Assembly: GCA_004377245.1 (NCBI GenBank)
Contig: SOIK01000216.1
Coordinates: 1-5,487, forward strand
Direction: 5' to 3'
Source: Sulfurovum sp.
GTDB lineage: Bacteria > Campylobacterota > Campylobacteria > Campylobacterales > Sulfurovaceae
DNA length: 5,487 bases
Within the stretch, counting starts at the first letter, position 1. Each line of letters begins with the position of its first letter. Positions 5,030 through 5,487 of this stretch are shown here, one piece after another. Below the pieces are notes generated by a model, which saw nothing but the letters and a program-made list of their open reading frames with translations, was not told the origin of the DNA and made no database searches. The translations under genes and the position numbers were made by a program.

Positions 5030-5068
5030 GTTACAATCGTGAAACTATTCACGATTGCTTAACACTCC
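5030..5068 (-). repeat. structured hairpin repeat, unit 1
   Basis: On the plus strand the arms CAATCGTGAA (5034-5043) and TTCACGATTG (5048-5057) form a perfect 10-bp stem around the loop ACTA. They are followed by CTTAACACTCC, the same 11 bases as in unit 2. On the minus strand GTTA (5063-5060) and TAAC (5033-5030) extend the stem by four pairs across an AG bulge. The unit begins inside the last codons of the ligase and holds its stop codon. It has no T-run after the stem, so it is not a standard terminator. Confidence 0.75.
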
Positions 5069-5487
5069 TCATCTCTAAGTCTATCTTTTAACACACGCTT
5101 AAGTACTTTACCTGTAGCATTTTTAGGAAGCTCCTCAATAAAATAGATATGCTTTGGTACCTTGTAGTTAGCAAGATGTTCACGTAAATACTTTTTGAGT
5201 GTATGTTCATCTACACTCTCTACATCTTCATCAAGCTCTACATAAGCTACAGGGACTTCTCCACTCTTCTCATCAATGATACCGATCACTGCTGAAGCCC
5301 CTACGCCCTCAAAGGCATCAATAACCTCTTCAATTTCACGAGGGTAGATATTGATACCCTTAGAGATGATAAGATCTTTTTTTCTATCTACAATAAACAA
5401 GAAATCTTCGTCATCCATGTATCCCATATCACCTGTGAGTAACCAACCATTGACGATCGTCTCATCTGTTGCTTCAGGACGACCAAG
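5059..5487 (-). CDS. AMP-forming acyl-CoA synthetase / ligase, C-terminal part (5' partial)
   Basis: The frame is open to the right edge of the window, giving the last 142 residues of a protein that is usually 500 or more long. Motifs of the adenylate-forming (ANL) superfamily appear in order: GWLLTGD (14-20, ATP-ribose aspartate), the hinge DRKKDLIISKGINIYPREIE (34-53), and PKNATGKVLKR (121-131), where Lys127 is the catalytic lysine of the adenylation half-reaction. The hinge and GINIYPREIE wording is typical of long-chain fatty-acid CoA ligases. The enzyme would activate a carboxylic acid with ATP and join it to CoA. Chain length cannot be told because the substrate pocket lies outside the window. 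The last codons (Glu-Cys-stop) are formed by the start of hairpin repeat unit 1. It shares a strand with nagA, but the repeat-filled gap and unrelated role argue against a functional unit. Confidence 0.93.
   Translation of the reverse strand, partial: LGRPEATDETIVNGWLLTGDMGYMDDEDFLFIVDRKKDLIISKGINIYPREIEEVIDAFEGVGASAVIGIIDEKSGEVPVAYVELDEDVESVDEHTLKKYLREHLANYKVPKHIYFIEELPKNATGKVLKRVLKDRLRDEEC

Larger units (their letters stand above)
4855..5058. other. 204-bp gene-free, repeat-filled stretch between the ligase and nagA
   Basis: No gene is supported here. From right to left it holds hairpin unit 1, a linker of about 43 bases, hairpin unit 2, a segment with a small CCCT/AGGG stem (4916-4929), the 20-bp repeat copy and a decayed motif leading into the nagA ribosome binding site. 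The linker part at 4988-5006 and the part at 4872-4890 agree in 14 of 19 bases, and each is followed on the minus strand by GGGAGT. The stretch therefore looks like a run of related repeat units. A nagA promoter is not obvious in it. Confidence 0.6.

Noticed and set aside
4963..5065. GTG-start mini-ORFs of six codons in each hairpin, both stopping at TAG in the loop
   Set aside because: The frame matches in both units, but the GGAG directly abuts the GTG, too close to act as a ribosome binding site. The shared frame follows from the fixed stem length.
4948..5068. Integron attC sites or a CRISPR-like array
   Set aside because: Unit 1 shows GTTAAGC, which fits the GTTRRRY core, but unit 2 shows GTTAAGA, and no RYYYAAC partner box is found. 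There are only two units, with self-complementary variable parts and no spacers of constant size.

Overview
The window looks like a chromosomal piece of a Campylobacterota member, most like the Sulfurovum/Sulfurimonas group. This rests on AT-rich, tightly packed genes, a small HAMP-less sensor kinase paired with an OmpR-type regulator, short intergenic gaps and family resemblance. No marker gene is present, so the genus is a guess.

Layout. Bases 1-263 (+) are the last 86 codons of a glucose/GlcNAc-family PTS permease, its IIB domain with the phosphorylated cysteine. An unrecognised, basic, tyrosine-rich outer-membrane lipoprotein follows on the same strand (344-1333). It meets a leftward gene set with only 5 bases between the convergent stop codons. 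That set, in its direction of transcription, is: the end of an AMP-forming acyl-CoA synthetase (5487-5059), nagA (4854-3685), a free-standing IIA-Glc protein crr (3603-3133), a 30-codon membrane micro-ORF (3133-3041), an OmpR-family response regulator (3007-2372) and its histidine kinase (2385-1339, TTG start). The micro-ORF has a strong GGAGG ribosome binding site and shares one base with the crr stop. The regulator and kinase overlap by 14 bases.

How the genes may work together. The IICB permease plus separate IIA would import and phosphorylate an amino sugar (probably N-acetylglucosamine), and NagA would deacetylate the 6-phosphate. The pieces lie on opposite strands but within 5 kb. The two-component system sits directly downstream of crr, so its expression may be tied to the sugar genes. 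The regulator also has a possible promoter of its own that would give a leaderless mRNA.

Repeats. Two gaps are filled with repeats. The nagA-crr gap (3620-3728) holds two facing REP-like palindromes. One has about 24 extra bases in its loop, and the other runs into the nagA reading frame and supplies its last residues. The ligase-nagA gap (about 4861-5068) holds two hairpins with the same stem length (10 bp), loop and flank but different stems. Five paired positions differ, and all five are compensated. A motif of about 20 bases is shared between the two repeat regions. The hairpin pair is the most interesting unexplained structure in the window.
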